A program made the position numbers and the translations under genes. This document shows, one piece after another, positions 13,119 through 24,390 of a stretch of 64,000 nt of DNA. The first letter of the stretch is position 1. Each line of letters opens with the position of its first letter. The notes under the pieces are model-generated. The model saw only the letters and a program-made list of their open reading frames with translations. It did not search any database and was not told the origin of the DNA. Location: the NCBI GenBank assembly GCA_036898135.1, contig CM072511.1:28943182-29007181 (forward strand), given 5' to 3'. The DNA comes from Oncomelania hupensis (Eukaryota > Mollusca > Gastropoda > Littorinimorpha > Pomatiopsidae).

Positions 13119-13202
13119 TATTATATTATATTATATTATATTATATTATATTATATTATATTATATTATATTATATTATATTATATTATATTATATTATA
13201 TT
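13119..13202. repeat. (ATATT)n pentanucleotide microsatellite
   Basis: About 16 perfect units beginning six bases after the LINE stop codon. It may derive from the LINE 3' end, though T-rich DNA continues beyond it. Confidence 0.95.
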
Positions 13203-14317
13203 TTTAAATGTTATTTTCAACGACTTTCCACATACTTCGCTTTCTAACTTTGATCTTCAACACACTCATTATAGTTTCTTCCCAAAAGTATAACTCTCTC
13301 ACACCCGCCCCTTCCCCTCCACGCCCTACCCCTCTCCCCCACCACCACCATGCGCCCCTCCCTTTTTTTTTCTCTTCCCCTTCACTTGGAAATCTTTTTT
13401 TTTGTTTAAAATTTTCTTTTCTTTTTATAAAATAATTTCTTTTTTTTTAATTTCTTGTATTTCTATCAATGTTCTGTTGTTGGTTCCTGTCGTCCGCCAG
13501 TGATATTTTGACATATTATTATGATTTGGGTAGTACTTATTTAAGCCTTGTGCTTTTGTGCGCCCTGATGTTTTGCATTGTATTAATATCTGGTTTGTTT
13601 GTTGAATACATTTATGTGAAAACATATTTTTTATTCATCAGATCTAGATCTACAGGTATTTCTTATACATGCATCAAGTCATTTTTGAATAAAACTGATG
13701 TGAGTGGCTATTTCTTGTTTTATTTGCAGTAACATTACCTGTCTATTTCTAAACCTTTATACAAGATGTTCTGCTATTGTAAATTTTATCATCAGAGTTT
13801 GCAGAGGAGTGTGTGTGTGTGTGTAGGGGGGGGGGAACTAAAAGAGGACTTTTAACACAAAACAATACTGTTTTCAGTCCTCCAAATAATGCCCAGAATG
13901 CACCAGCTTGCACAGATTTTTATCATTATTTTTCAAATATATTTTTCGGGGAGGGGGCAGGGTGGGGGGGGGGGGGGCATGCCCACGGACCCTCCTAGTT
14001 CACTCGCCTGCTTCGCAGCCTCGCGCTTTTGGCTTCGCCACTTCGCATTAATGGTTTCAGGGAAGAGTGCACACCCCCTCAACAATGGCAAAATCCGCCC
14101 CTTTTGAGTGTCAACAATACCTAAATATTAACAATAAGCTTATGCTTCAAAATGCCTCGTATGAAGCACTCCACCAGCGGTCAACCTCTTATTGATCTTC
14201 ACTGGATCTTCTGTTTGAATTTCGTGCCACATGTACTCCGATCCACCAACCTCATCCCCGGAAATCGCTATTGGAAGACGGGAAGAAAATCGAATTTTTT
14301 ATTTTTCAAATTTTTAT

Positions 14318-14494
14318 ATTGACTGCGTCCAGTACCATTATTGAAGGGAAGGAGGAAACCGCAGTGCCCGGAGAAAACCCTCGGTGACCTAAATAGTCTC
14401 GTACCTAAGTCATGTACGTTCGCCCCTTGCGGGAATCGAACCCGCGACCTTCGGCATAGGAAACCGGCGACTAATCCACTGCGCCACGAGGCCA
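14318..14494 (-). mobile_element. tRNA-derived SINE, family S5 (Arg-like head), copy 1
   Basis: On the minus strand the head reads ctcgtggcgcagtggatta (A box), and about 40 nt later gggttcgattcccgc (B box). The body contains gggttttctccgggcactgcgg, related to the middle block of family S1. Copy 2 lies at 43424-43606 (-). The shared ttctccggg block may be one of the conserved central SINE domains known across animals; I cannot say which. Confidence 0.75.
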
Positions 14495-14968
14495 CAGGGA
14501 TGAAAATCAATTGCGCATTGAGAAGCTCACTGAGTTGGAAGTGCGCTATAGAAGAAACAATCGTTTCCTTGCTGTTGTTTGGAAATGGATGTAAGAAAAG
14601 AGGAGAGGGGAACAGGGAACAGGGAACGGAGGGAGGTTTCTTTCTCTCGTTATCGCTTTGTTGAAATGCGCCATCGCATGGAACGAATCACAATTAATAT
14701 AATTGGAACCTTTTGAATTAAAGCAGTGTGACTGTGACAAATGTAACGATGACTTGTTTCCATTGCTACTTTGAAGTTTGCGTTGATGCGTGTAACCACA
14801 TAGAGAGAGAAAGAGAGAGACAGAGACAGAAAGAGACACAAGTCAGACAGACAGACAGACAGATGTTTGTGAGGCAAAAGAGTTGTAGATCAAGCTAGAG
14901 GCTCGGGATTCGATATATCTAATTAATGGCTTTATAAACAGTTCAGCTGGCGATCACAGTTATTTGTA

Positions 14969-15029
14969 CAGCGCTTTTTTCAGCTCAAGAGCTGCTCAAG
15001 GCGCTGGCCGATACAGGATCTGCATGTAA
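14969..15029 (-). mobile_element. Short S3-type SINE 3' end
   Basis: It matches the terminal block (gcgctttt...cagctcaagagctgctcaaggcgctggccgatacaggatct) of the copies at 28850 and 39400. The rest is missing. Confidence 0.75.
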
Positions 15030-15254
15030 TAGATATGGAATAAAGCGGTGGCAAGAATACAATCGTTCTTTGTTCCGCGCGTACTTTTTTTTTTCGAGGG
15101 AGGGGATTAGGGGTTGTTGGGGGGGGGGGGAGGGGGGAGGAGGGTTGCATGATGGTGCGAAGGTTATCTGTATGCATTATTTTTTAAGACCGGCAAATTC
15201 GAGGCGTTATCAAAGGACAATACACATGTTGCCAAGACGGGTTCGCGGCGTTCT

Positions 15255-15650
15255 GTGTCACTTGACTGTCTATGTTCCTTCTCGGTCTCTCCGCTCCTCT
15301 GCAGATGAAAGGATGTTCCGTGTACCAGAATACCACAGGGTGTTGTGATACACGGTGGTAGAGCTTTCAGTTTCTTCTCCGTTCAGACCTGGAACTCGCT
15401 ACCTCGGTCTGTCCGTCACAGTCCTTCACTAGCGTCTTTTAAAACGAACTTGAAGACGCATCTTTTTAGAGAGGCCTTTTCTTAGGTGCCATGAGTGAGT
15501 GTTGTTAGTTATTTTTGGTGTTGAGATGTATATGTGGTTGCGTGTTATTGACCAATGTACGCATGTTGTGTTTACATTTGTTTGTGTAAAGCGCTTTGTG
15601 ATTTTGGAAAGCGCTGTATAAATTGCATGTTATTATTATTATTATCACAA
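15255..15650 (+). mobile_element. CR1/L2-type LINE, 3' end with RT C-terminus remnant
   Basis: Frames encode LRSSADERMFRVPEY and then, after a one-base frameshift near 15345, AFSFFSVQTWNSLPRSVR and SFKTNLKTHLFREAF followed by a stop at about 15485. The WNSLP...SFK..LKTHLF pattern is the usual end of CR1/L2-group reverse transcriptase ORFs. A 3' UTR follows with tgtaaagcgctttgtg...aaagcgctgtataaat and an (ATT)n tail near 15640. It is 5'-truncated and dead. Confidence 0.75.
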
Positions 15651-16195
15651 GTATAGTTTGGGATCGCGAGGACTGAGGAGAAGGGGTGTAGGTGCAGCGT
15701 GGATTGGGGGTGGAAGGGTGGGGGTAGGGTATAAAGCATTATGTAACACAGTCACGAGGCAATGAATGCGAGGAAGAGACACGAGGACAAAGTGCAAAGT
15801 GCATCGCCAACCCTTACCCCATGCACTTCTCCTCTGTCACGCACTGCATCCCCACCTTGCTTATCAGTGTACTTGAAGTCCACGTGGTTTTAAAGTGGAA
15901 TGTTGTTGTGTGACCGTCCCTAAGTTTAAAATTAGTTATGGGTCACTGTGATATTGTTACTTTGTGCACCAGGAGAGAGACTTTTGGGACAGTTTATTAT
16001 AAATTGAGAGAAAATGGCTTGCCCCGTATAGCATCCATTAAGGAGCAAGGAATAATAGAAGCCCAGGGAGGCAAGTTGCTTTAAACATCAAGAAAGGTAA
16101 TTTGTTGTTTTTGTTTTTTCTAATCCTATTTTCTCCCAAACTACTGTAGGGATGTGGTTCAAGTTTAGTATGTTTTTACACTTTACCTGTGACTA
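15651..16195. other. Unassigned, no gene seen
   Basis: GT/GGG-rich then mixed sequence. Nothing recognised. Confidence 0.4.
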
Positions 16196-16198
16196 CAA

Positions 16199-16297
16199 CG
16201 TAAAACCAAATGTATGTAAATCGAGTGCCGTAATCGATGTAATTTTTTAATAGAAATTGTTTTTAAACTTCGTATGTAATTAGAGTGTACAGATCTG
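16199..16297. repeat. Dispersed repeat shared with 53220-53326
   Basis: Both copies start taaaaccaaa and share aaatcgagtg, cgtaatc and gtaattag.tgtacagat. The family is unknown and there is no coding. Confidence 0.55.
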
Positions 16298-16499
16298 CCG
16301 TGTTTTGGCAGAAGAAATCAAGTCCACAAAACTAACTTTCGAGAAAATCGACATTTTGTGTTTGCATTTATATCTTCCAAAAGTTTAAACGCTACTGCTT
16401 TCTTCATGCAGTGGGTATTTTCTGATGTCTGGCATTGATTTGCATTTAAATGAAGAAAATCAGAAAAGAGAAGCATTTAGTTTATGAAAAATAAGAGTT

Positions 16500-16805
16500 T
16501 TAATGGACATACTGTTTTCTGCTATATTATTCTGGAAACAGAACCTTGTTAAATAATCTGGCAGAGAGCAGTAACTGGACATGCTGTTTTCTACCAAATT
16601 AATCTGAAAACACAGTGTTGTTAAATATTCTGGCAGAGCGCAGTGTGTGTATTTACTGCTTTCTGTCAGGTTATTTTGAACAATACCTGGACTTACTGCT
16701 ATCTGTCATATTATTATGAATATATTGCTTTTTGCCAGATAATTGTGAATGACACACGGTCTTTCTTCTTTCTGCAAGATAATAATAAACAGTACATGGA
16801 CTGAG
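16500..16805. repeat. Degenerate tandem repeat, unit about 70 bp then shorter
   Basis: Blocks starting ggacat.ctgttttct recur near 16505 and 16577 with tggcagag.gcagt ends. Shorter versions around ctgctttctgtca follow to 16805. It is strongly diverged. Confidence 0.55.
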
Positions 16806-17059
16806 TGCTTTATGAGGGAAGAACCAATGAGATCGATTGAGATCGTGTCTCTCATGCCTTTTATTTGATAAACCGATTGGCTTATTATATTTGATAAAAT
16901 AGATATTTAATTGAAATCGGTTCCATTCATTTCCATATTTGTTAATTTCATATCTCATAGAAATGAATTTAAATATGTTTTCAGAATTTTTTTTGTTACC
17001 TTTGTCTCTTTCGCTGTCTGTTTGAGATGTCTTGCATTATTCGGTTTACATTTCAGTAT

Positions 17060-17130
17060 GTGTTTGTGTGTGTGTGTGTGTGTGTGTGGGTGTGGGTGTG
17101 TGTGTGGGTGTGGGTGTGTGTGGGAGCGTG
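17060..17130. repeat. (TG)n / (GGTGTG)n microsatellite
   Basis: TG units interrupted by GGG. Confidence 0.9.
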
Positions 17131-18280
17131 TATGTAGCTATAGATCTGGAACAGAAAAGTTTGACACAGTTTAACTAAACACCACAGTGATCTATACATA
17201 CATAAGGCAACATCCCTCACTTATTATATGATAGAAGTTGGTTTCAAAGCAAACGATAGCTTTGATATCCCCATTTACGGCCAGCTCCCAATTGCGGACA
17301 CATATGCTTTGCAGACGTCATATTAGCTTGATGACGAAAGATTATCGTATCTTCTCCAGGATATCATCACACACACACCCCTCCCCCCTCTCCCTTCTAT
17401 TTGTTGGTGTTGTTAGTTCCTGAGCTATCTTGTTGTTGTTGTCTTCGTCATCGTTGTTTATTGTTTGTTCACAAACTGTGGACAGTTGTTTATTTTTTAT
17501 TGACACATTGTGAAATGTTTTGTGTTTGGTGTTGATTTGCGTAATGGTGTCACAGTTGTTGTTACTTAAGGATATTAGATATGACAGGAATATGTCTACG
17601 GATTGTGTCAACGTTTTGCGTTTTAGTCCCTAATATCTGAACCATTCTTTTGCTGTTTATTTGTTGATTCATATCAAAATAGTTGTCGTTTCGGAAGTTA
17701 GTTTCTTTTGTAATCAGCTTAAAATTGTTTTTTGTTTTTTTCTTTTCTTCCCAACTTTAACTTAACCAGATTGCCCGTTTTCGAGTGCTTCACACACTAT
17801 TAAACTTTATATACATATATAATTTGTTTGGAAATTGCCTGTAGTAAGGATAATTTAAGTGCAACCTGATTATTAATATGTATTGATCGTTCCTACATTT
17901 AAAATGTTTATTTTCCTGTTGTGTTCTCTATTTAAAATGGTCGTTTCGGAGGTTAGATAAGACGGAATAGTTTGCAATTGAAGTAAAACACGCATGCAAC
18001 TCTGATTGATGTTTGTTGCATGTCCGTAGCCGTCCTTTCCTTGCAGTCTAAATTTGTATTGTCGTAACGGAAAATAAATAAAAACCAGTGAGCAATATTG
18101 TTGTACTAATTGTGCAACTAGTATGTTGTTTGTCATTTGCGTTTATTTTCACATTTCGAACCTTTGTTGCTGTATTTTGTAAAATTTTTACTTTTTTAAA
18201 ATTTCGGAATGGTTGAAATTCTTATTATTAAAGTAAAGTTATTCGTTTAGGAAATTAATTAGTACGAATGTGCAAGTTGT

Positions 18281-18283
<3 letters not shown>
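17131..18283. other. T-rich non-coding DNA, no gene seen
   Basis: This is low-complexity GTT/TTG-rich sequence. Frames within it lack recognisable motifs. Confidence 0.4.

Positions 18284-18337
<54 letters not shown>
18284..18337. repeat. (GT)n microsatellite
   Basis: About 27 perfect GT units. Confidence 0.95.
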
Positions 18338-18341
<4 letters not shown>

Positions 18342-18790
18342 GCGTTTATTAAAGTTTTCTAATTGTGTCTTGTTTACCGTTTGTTCATAAATTCTGAACC
18401 TGTGTTTTGTTTTGTTGTTGATTGTTATTTCGGAGATAGCACTCGACGGACGGAGAATATATATTCTTCCATTCCAGACGACGCTTGAGAGTTTGTGGAA
18501 AATAACAGTAGCCGCTTGCATTCGTGCTGTTATAATATTATCATGTTACTCTCTCCCTAAACCCTCACCCCTACTCCCAACCCCACCCCTCCTACCGCAT
18601 TTACCCACCCTTTGTTTAGTAAACAGCCTAGTTCTCAAACGTCACAATACAATAATTATTGAAGTTGTCGTCGCCGTATTTTCCCCCCACTTCACACCAC
18701 ACTGAGTAGCAGAGACTTAGGTCGCCTCCCTACCAATCTCTGCCGCTGGTTACAAACAGATTGCAAGTTTTCTTCAAGTGTTACGCCATT

Positions 18791-19000
18791 GCTGACAGCC
18801 TTTTACCCTCTCGATAATAGTGCGTTTGAGAGCACACTTACTTATTTAATTGTGAATTTAGTCACCAGTTTGGTAGTCTTTCAGGCATTATCTGATAATT
18901 TCTCGTACTAAGACGGGTTGGGCAGAGAGGGAAGCCCCAGGCCGACTGCGCACTAGTATTCAACAGTGGTATTAATCAGACAGGTCATCTTCAGCCGTAG
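18791..19000 (+). repeat. Dispersed repeat DD2, copy 1
   Basis: It starts gctgacagcc and ends cttcagccgta, and matches 21324-21526 through most of its length, including ctctcgataatagtgcgtttgagagcac. Both copies are in the same orientation 2.5 kb apart. Its nature is unknown. Confidence 0.75.
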
Positions 19001-20270
19001 GACCAATTACGTTAAAGTCACCCGGCATTATAGGTAGGCTATAGGACCAGCTGCAGAGATTTTAAGAGGCGACGTAAGCCTCGGCCGTATCTACTGAGCA
19101 GTGCGACTCTACTTCTCGTATTTATTTATGTTAAACGCTCGTTTAAAGCCGACATTAAACGTGTGTCTTGACAATAAAAGCCGGAGGCCATACAGGCTTG
19201 CCATTAGTGATCGCGACTCTGTCGTTGTATTGTAGTAATTATTAATAGTAATGATCTTGATAGCAACTGTTCTGCGAGAAATTGGTTAAGTTGTATTTCA
19301 GTGTTTCCTGTGTTTTATTTTCGCAGTGGTTTTCTTTATTGTGGGTGCGTATTTTGCCACTATATTATATTGTCTTATGAGATGAAAGGCAACAAATGGT
19401 CCTATAGTAAATAATTACACACCATTTTAATTGCTTGGATAAAAAATAGAGGTTGTGTATCAGCTTCTGCTTATTCTGTGTTTAATTTCCGTTAGTGTGT
19501 GGGTTCGTGTGCGGGTGTGTGTGTGTGCGCGCGCGTGTGTGTGTGTGTACGTGAGTGCCTGCGTGCGTGTGTGTACCTGCGTTTCTAAGAGATGGAAAAC
19601 GACAACCGTTCTACAGCATGCAACTATATTTAAATTTGAACTGCTATGTTGAAAAATTGCCGTCCATCAGATTCTGCTTATTAAGTGTTTAATTTTCGTG
19701 TGTGTGTGGGTGGGTGGGTGCGCGCGCACTCGTTTGTTTGTGTGTTGGTTTATGTTTACGACTAGAAAACTAAACAATACCCTAGAATAAATACTTTAAT
19801 TTACTTCTATTTTAAGTGTTCTCGAAGGAGAAAAGTTCGAGTCCATTGTTTCTGTGCATAATACGTGTGCAGCACTATCTAATGTGAGATGAGAAACAAC
19901 CCTAACTAACTTCTTACATTTAAGATTGCAGCGCATGCGAAAAACGCAGTTCGGATTCTGCTCTTTCGATGCTTTGTTATGTGCTGTTTCTGTCGGATAA
20001 AAGGTATTCCTAGAATAGTGCACATGTGATGGACATATATATTTTTAATGAAATGTCTATAAAAACTTAAATGACAGTTTTGTTGCTTTGTCATCCTTGT
20101 TTTTCTTTTTTAACATTACTTAAAGTCGGACCATTTCCATCTGAGAGTGATTGTACCATTTGAAGAATATGTGGTGTACATGTATGTGGGTGTGTGTGCA
20201 TGTGGCGAAAGTGTTGATATGCGCATAGAGTAGACTATTTTTGTCTAGATCTGGCAGGACAGAAATGTTC

Positions 20271-20271
<1 letters not shown>
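19001..20271. other. Unassigned, with TG/CG-alternating tracts at 19495-19580
   Basis: No gene was seen. The GTGTGCGCGCGCG run at about 19518-19545 is alternating purine-pyrimidine, a Z-DNA-prone composition. Confidence 0.4.

Positions 20272-20362
<91 letters not shown>
20272..20362. repeat. (ATT)n microsatellite
   Basis: About 30 perfect units. Confidence 0.95.
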
Positions 20363-21164
20363 GATTTCACTTTGTCATTAGAGTGTTTGCTGCTTATTTT
20401 TATATCGGATCGGAAACTATACCCCAGAACAGCTGACTTCACTTTTTCCCTGTCTTGTTGTTCTGTCAGTTGAAACTATACCGTTAAATCAGTCCATGAT
20501 CTTTTTGTTCTGTCACAGTGATTACAGCAGCCGACGTCAGTGATGCAACCTGATCCCCATCAGTAAAATCGACAGGTTGTTCTCTCTCGTCGCCAGGACC
20601 ACCATCGTGGCCACTGCAACACCGTTGACCTTGTGGCAAGTTGAACTTCACCAATGAAAATTATTGATTACAGGGGCAAACAGGCAACCTTGGCAAAATA
20701 ATTGAACCCTGTTAGTGAAAATTCTTGATTGTGCGCCATCGCTACCGACATCATTACCGACATCATTACTGTGAATATTTCAGGAAATTCTACTCCAGCC
20801 GGGAAAACGACGACCGAAAAACTTTTTCTACTTCTAGCAGCATGCATCACATCCATCGTCGTAGCTAAAGCAAGACAGCGACTTAATTTTTGGGTTATCT
20901 CTCTTTTTCCCCCCTCGCTCAGTCTCTCCCTCTCTCTCCACCGCTGCAATAGGCCATTTCGTGAGTAGGCATAAGTAAGGCAGCGTGACCATCGACTATT
21001 GTTCCACACTTAGTTTCATTCCCAACCGAGATAGCAACGGCATTTGTTTGTGTTTGTGTTTGTGTGTGTGTTTAACAAAGCAACGTTCAGAGAGGTCGTG
21101 GTCTTCGACCGTTTATTTTACAATTACGATAGCAGCAAAGGCAGGTTTGTGTTTCGTGTTGTAC

Positions 21165-21275
21165 AGTATAGTATAGTATAGTATAGTATAGTATAGTATA
21201 GTATAGTATAGTATAGTATAGTATAGTATAGTATAGTATAGTATAGTATAGTATAGTATAGTATAGCAGAGCATA
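21165..21275. repeat. (GTATA)n pentanucleotide microsatellite
   Basis: About 22 GTATA units that decay into GCATA and GTTGA variants to 21308. Confidence 0.95.
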
Positions 21276-21323
21276 GCATAGTTGAGTATAGTTGAGTATA
21301 GTATAGTTGTGTTGGCATCACAG

Positions 21324-21526
21324 GCTGACAGCCTTATACCCTCTCGATAATAGTGCGTTTGAGAGCACACTTAATAATTATGATACTAGTCAACAGTTTG
21401 ATAGTTTTTAAGGCATTATCTGATAATTTGTCGTACCAAGACGGGTTAGGCAGAGGGAATCACCAGACCGACTACGCACTAGTATTCAACGGTGGTATTA
21501 TTCAGACATATCATCTTCAGCCGTAT
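21324..21526 (+). repeat. Dispersed repeat DD2, copy 2
   Basis: See copy 1 at 18791-19000. This copy directly follows the decayed edge of the GTATA tract. Confidence 0.75.
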
Positions 21527-21539
21527 GATAGTTTGTGTA

Positions 21540-22237
21540 ATTAGTCTATTCTGCAATACTCTGCAACCACCCTCACGTTATATCAACAAGGGGCATATGT
21601 GATGTGTCACAAAATAGGCATACTGAAAACAGTGTTAACTCTTATTTTGTAGAATACGCCACAGTCCACAAGTGGCACTACTGCCGAGATAGTCTGGAGT
21701 CATTCATAACTATAGTAGGCCCTAGTGCTATTCATGTGTTTAATTCCAGATCTATAGAATTATTCCACATAGAAATTCATTTGTGTGTTTCGCAGATAGA
21801 TAAAGACGCAATGAAATACACAACTAATACTAATAGGCACATTGCAACATTAAAAAGTAAGCTTACTCTGTTAAAGGTCCTTGTTTTGTAATCATCAACA
21901 TTGATGAAGTTATCTGAAAGAGATTCCTGTATTGAGGTGTGTGGTTTTTTTTTAGCCGTGTTCACGTTTTAATCTTCTGCTACATCATTGTTTGAAGTGC
22001 TAGATGAAGAACGAAGAGAAGAGTTAGCTCGATTCTTCCCCTAACAAACTCCCCACACCTCCACCACCACACCTAATCGTTGTATCGTCAAAACATTTGT
22101 AAAAAATACTGTTTCCAAAGACCTTATAGCGACAACAGCAGCAAGAAAGCGTGGATTCACGGCTGCCAGAAAAATGGATTAAGTTTTAGCGAAATATCAA
22201 ACCTAAGTTTACGGTCTTTTTGTTAAGACTGTCAAAT
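21540..22237. other. Unassigned, no gene seen
   Basis: A 95-codon frame at 21604-21891 has no recognisable motif and no clear splice context. Confidence 0.4.
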
Positions 22238-22512
22238 CTGTTATTTCCTATCCTATCCTATCGTATCCTATCCTATCCTATCCCGTAACTTGGATGTCGT
22301 ATGGGCATCACAGATGATCGTTTAACCAGCGTACTCCATCTTTCCCTGTCCTCAGCAACCCTGATTGTTTCGCTCAGTGTCATACCAGTCCATTCTCAAA
22401 TGTTGTCCTCCCACCTCTTTTTCGGTCTCCCTCTTCTTCTACCTCCTTGCACTGTGCCTTGCAGGGTGGTCTTTGCAAGACCTGATGATCTGGTGACGTG
22501 GCCATACCATTT
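22238..22512 (-). mobile_element. RTE-like LINE 3' end, minus strand
   Basis: The minus-strand frame reads WYGHVTRSSGLAKTTLQGTV and GGRRRGRPKKRWEDNI. It is the same terminal RT region as at 3925 and 42238. The 3' tail is (TATCC)n on the plus strand (22240-22283). It is 5'-truncated. Confidence 0.7.
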
Positions 22513-22716
22513 AAATACTGTTATTTCCAGACCTGTCAAATTAGTCACAAAATCAAACGTTAAACATTCGCGGATATTCAGATGACATTGTATCAGATTG
22601 CTGACTATATTGTCGGTATTGTCGGGTTTATTGTCAGCACGCAACATGTTCCTCTGCTATATTTCAACTAAAATAACTTGGGAGCGAAGCGGAACAATGT
22701 CAGCACCTTTATCAAT

Positions 22717-22721
<5 letters not shown>

Positions 22722-22782
<61 letters not shown>

Positions 22783-22797
22783 GTCATCGTCATCGTC
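22722..22797. repeat. (TCA)n microsatellite
   Basis: About 24 units ending in TCG variants. Confidence 0.95.
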
Positions 22798-23112
22798 AAC
22801 ATGAACGTCTTCTCCTAGGGTATCAGCGTTTGTGTTTGTATAATAAACCTCTTCAGTACCTTTTATGGAGCAGCAGCCTGCTCTAAAACAATACGTCGTG
22901 TGTCATCAATCTTCATTGAACCATTGTGCGAAAGAGATCATAACTTAACGTCAACGACGACCACAACGATCCCACCTCTTTTAGCGTGGAAAGTGCGACA
23001 GCGTCAGAATTGTGAGTAAAGGCGTCAGCAACATTAACAGTAACGCCAACGGCAGCAACAACGACCCCATCACGACGCCGGAGTAGCAGGGTTTGAACCC
23101 CAAACTGAGAAC

Positions 23113-23151
23113 ATGGCGACGGAAACCTCGTACATCTTGGGACGAAGTCAG
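23113..23151 (+). CDS. Candidate first coding exon of an unidentified host gene
   Basis: An ATG in good translation context (aacATGg) opens 13 codons, MATETSYILGRSQ, that end exactly at CAG before GTGAGT, a consensus splice donor at 23152. An in-frame stop lies upstream at 23041, so this Met would be the start. Downstream the frame runs into pyrimidine-rich DNA that looks intronic. No later exon was identified in the window, so the intron would be long. The product is unknown. The match could be chance, as it rests on one start plus one donor. Confidence 0.35.
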
Positions 23152-24390
23152 GTGAGTTTGAGTGTGAATCTTTATTGTCTTTTCCACCTTCTCTTTCTTT
23201 TGCTTCTCCTCCTCCTCCTGTCTTTCTTTCTGCCTGTCTGTCTGTCTCTGTCTCTCTCCCCTCCGCACACCCACCCCCATTTCCTGCTTTTGCCTGTTTT
23301 AAAAATTACCTAGGAGGATGTATAGTATCGATTCTTTTTGCCAGGTAAATTGCTAGCCTACTAGAAGATCTATTGATTGCTCTTTTGGCATTTCCTACGA
23401 CTAGTGCAGTTAGAACATTATAACTTATAACATAAAGAATTTGCCGCTGTCACACACTCCTCCAACTCCTCAGTCTGTGTTATTTTGTCTCATGTTATTT
23501 GTTTAAATTATGCCTGTGAAGTGAATCTAGTTGGGTGGCTTCAAGGTTTATCGATTTGTTTGTTCCTTTCTCTTTGATATCATTTGATTTTATTTTAAAT
23601 GGGAGTGCCGTTTGTGCTTAGTTGATTATATTCTTTAATCATCCCGGCAAGAAATGGAAAAGTTTTGTTGTATTTTTCATTCAGTAATTGTATTGGATGC
23701 AGTCTGCCTACAATTTCAATTTCCTATGAATTGTATAAATTTGGAAATTATTCGCAGTTAAAATATACTTTTTTGATTTAAGTATATTATTTTATTTGTT
23801 TTGCTGTAAGAGGAGGAGGGTAACATTTTTTTAATTTGTGATTTGTGTTTCGTACAGAGTCCTCTGATAAAATTTTTTTCTCTCCCAGTTAATCAGTTTC
23901 TTCGAAGCTAGATAACAAATTAATTGAGCATGAGTCTACTTACGTCTGCTTATAACTATTTCAACTCTGTTGAAATACCCTTGTTGTTGTTGTTGTGAAC
24001 AGAAAGGGACAGGTGCTAGTTTACGTTAAATTGTTTCAATGTATAAACTTTTGTCTTAATATACTTTCCGTACATTCGCTGACAGTGCACTTAAAAGAAA
24101 CTTTCCATTAATTTAAACTTTAATTTTCTTGGAGGGCAAAGACTCCCCTAAATTTATTGTCGACAGATATAGAGGTCGCGTCGGCTTCGGGGGAAAAAGA
24201 ATTGAGGAGGAGTGGTGGGAGGGAAGGGATGTGTGGGCGGGATTGAGGTGAGGGGTGTTGGTGGGAGGTGGGGGAGGGGGGTAGGGATTGAAGAGGGAGA
24301 ACACCTATAAGTCGCGCTGGAAAAACAGCGCAGACCTGGGGAATGGAAACGCCGCCATGTGGTCGATGTTTAACGGCCGCTGGCCTGTTT
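23152..24390. other. Possible intron 1 of the 23113 gene; otherwise nothing seen
   Basis: T-rich sequence with CTCC and GGGGAGG runs. No exon-like frame was recognised. Confidence 0.3.

Larger units (their letters stand above)
9845..13625 (+). mobile_element. APE-type non-LTR retrotransposon (LINE), almost complete
   Basis: A single ORF region encodes, in order, a hydrophobic leader with a 2A-like motif, an apurinic-type endonuclease domain, a reverse transcriptase and a C-terminal CCHC-like motif. Only one frameshift (about 10845-10860) breaks about 3.2 kb of coding sequence, so the copy is relatively young. A pentanucleotide (ATATT)n tract follows the stop at 13113, then T-rich DNA to about 13625 that may be 3' UTR. 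The 5' limit is not defined. Organisation fits the CR1/Jockey/RTE-X side of the APE-type LINEs; the exact clade is not settled by eye. Confidence 0.9.
9532..14104. mobile_element. Inverted, hAT-like ends enclosing the LINE
   Basis: The left end reads caggggcggatttt (from 9533) followed by a gggggagtgcact block. The right end reads gagtgcacaccccctc, then aaaatccgcccct (to about 14103). These are inverted copies with about 12 nt identical at the tip and a second matching block inside, separated by a small gap. The CAGGGG start is typical of hAT-superfamily termini. Sequence tgagt flanks both ends (ttgagt before 9532 and after 14104), compatible with a degenerate 8-bp target duplication. Inside is the LINE plus GC-skewed DNA at 13930-14060. 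No hAT transposase is visible, so this is a non-autonomous or gutted element. Superfamily is inference. Confidence 0.5.
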
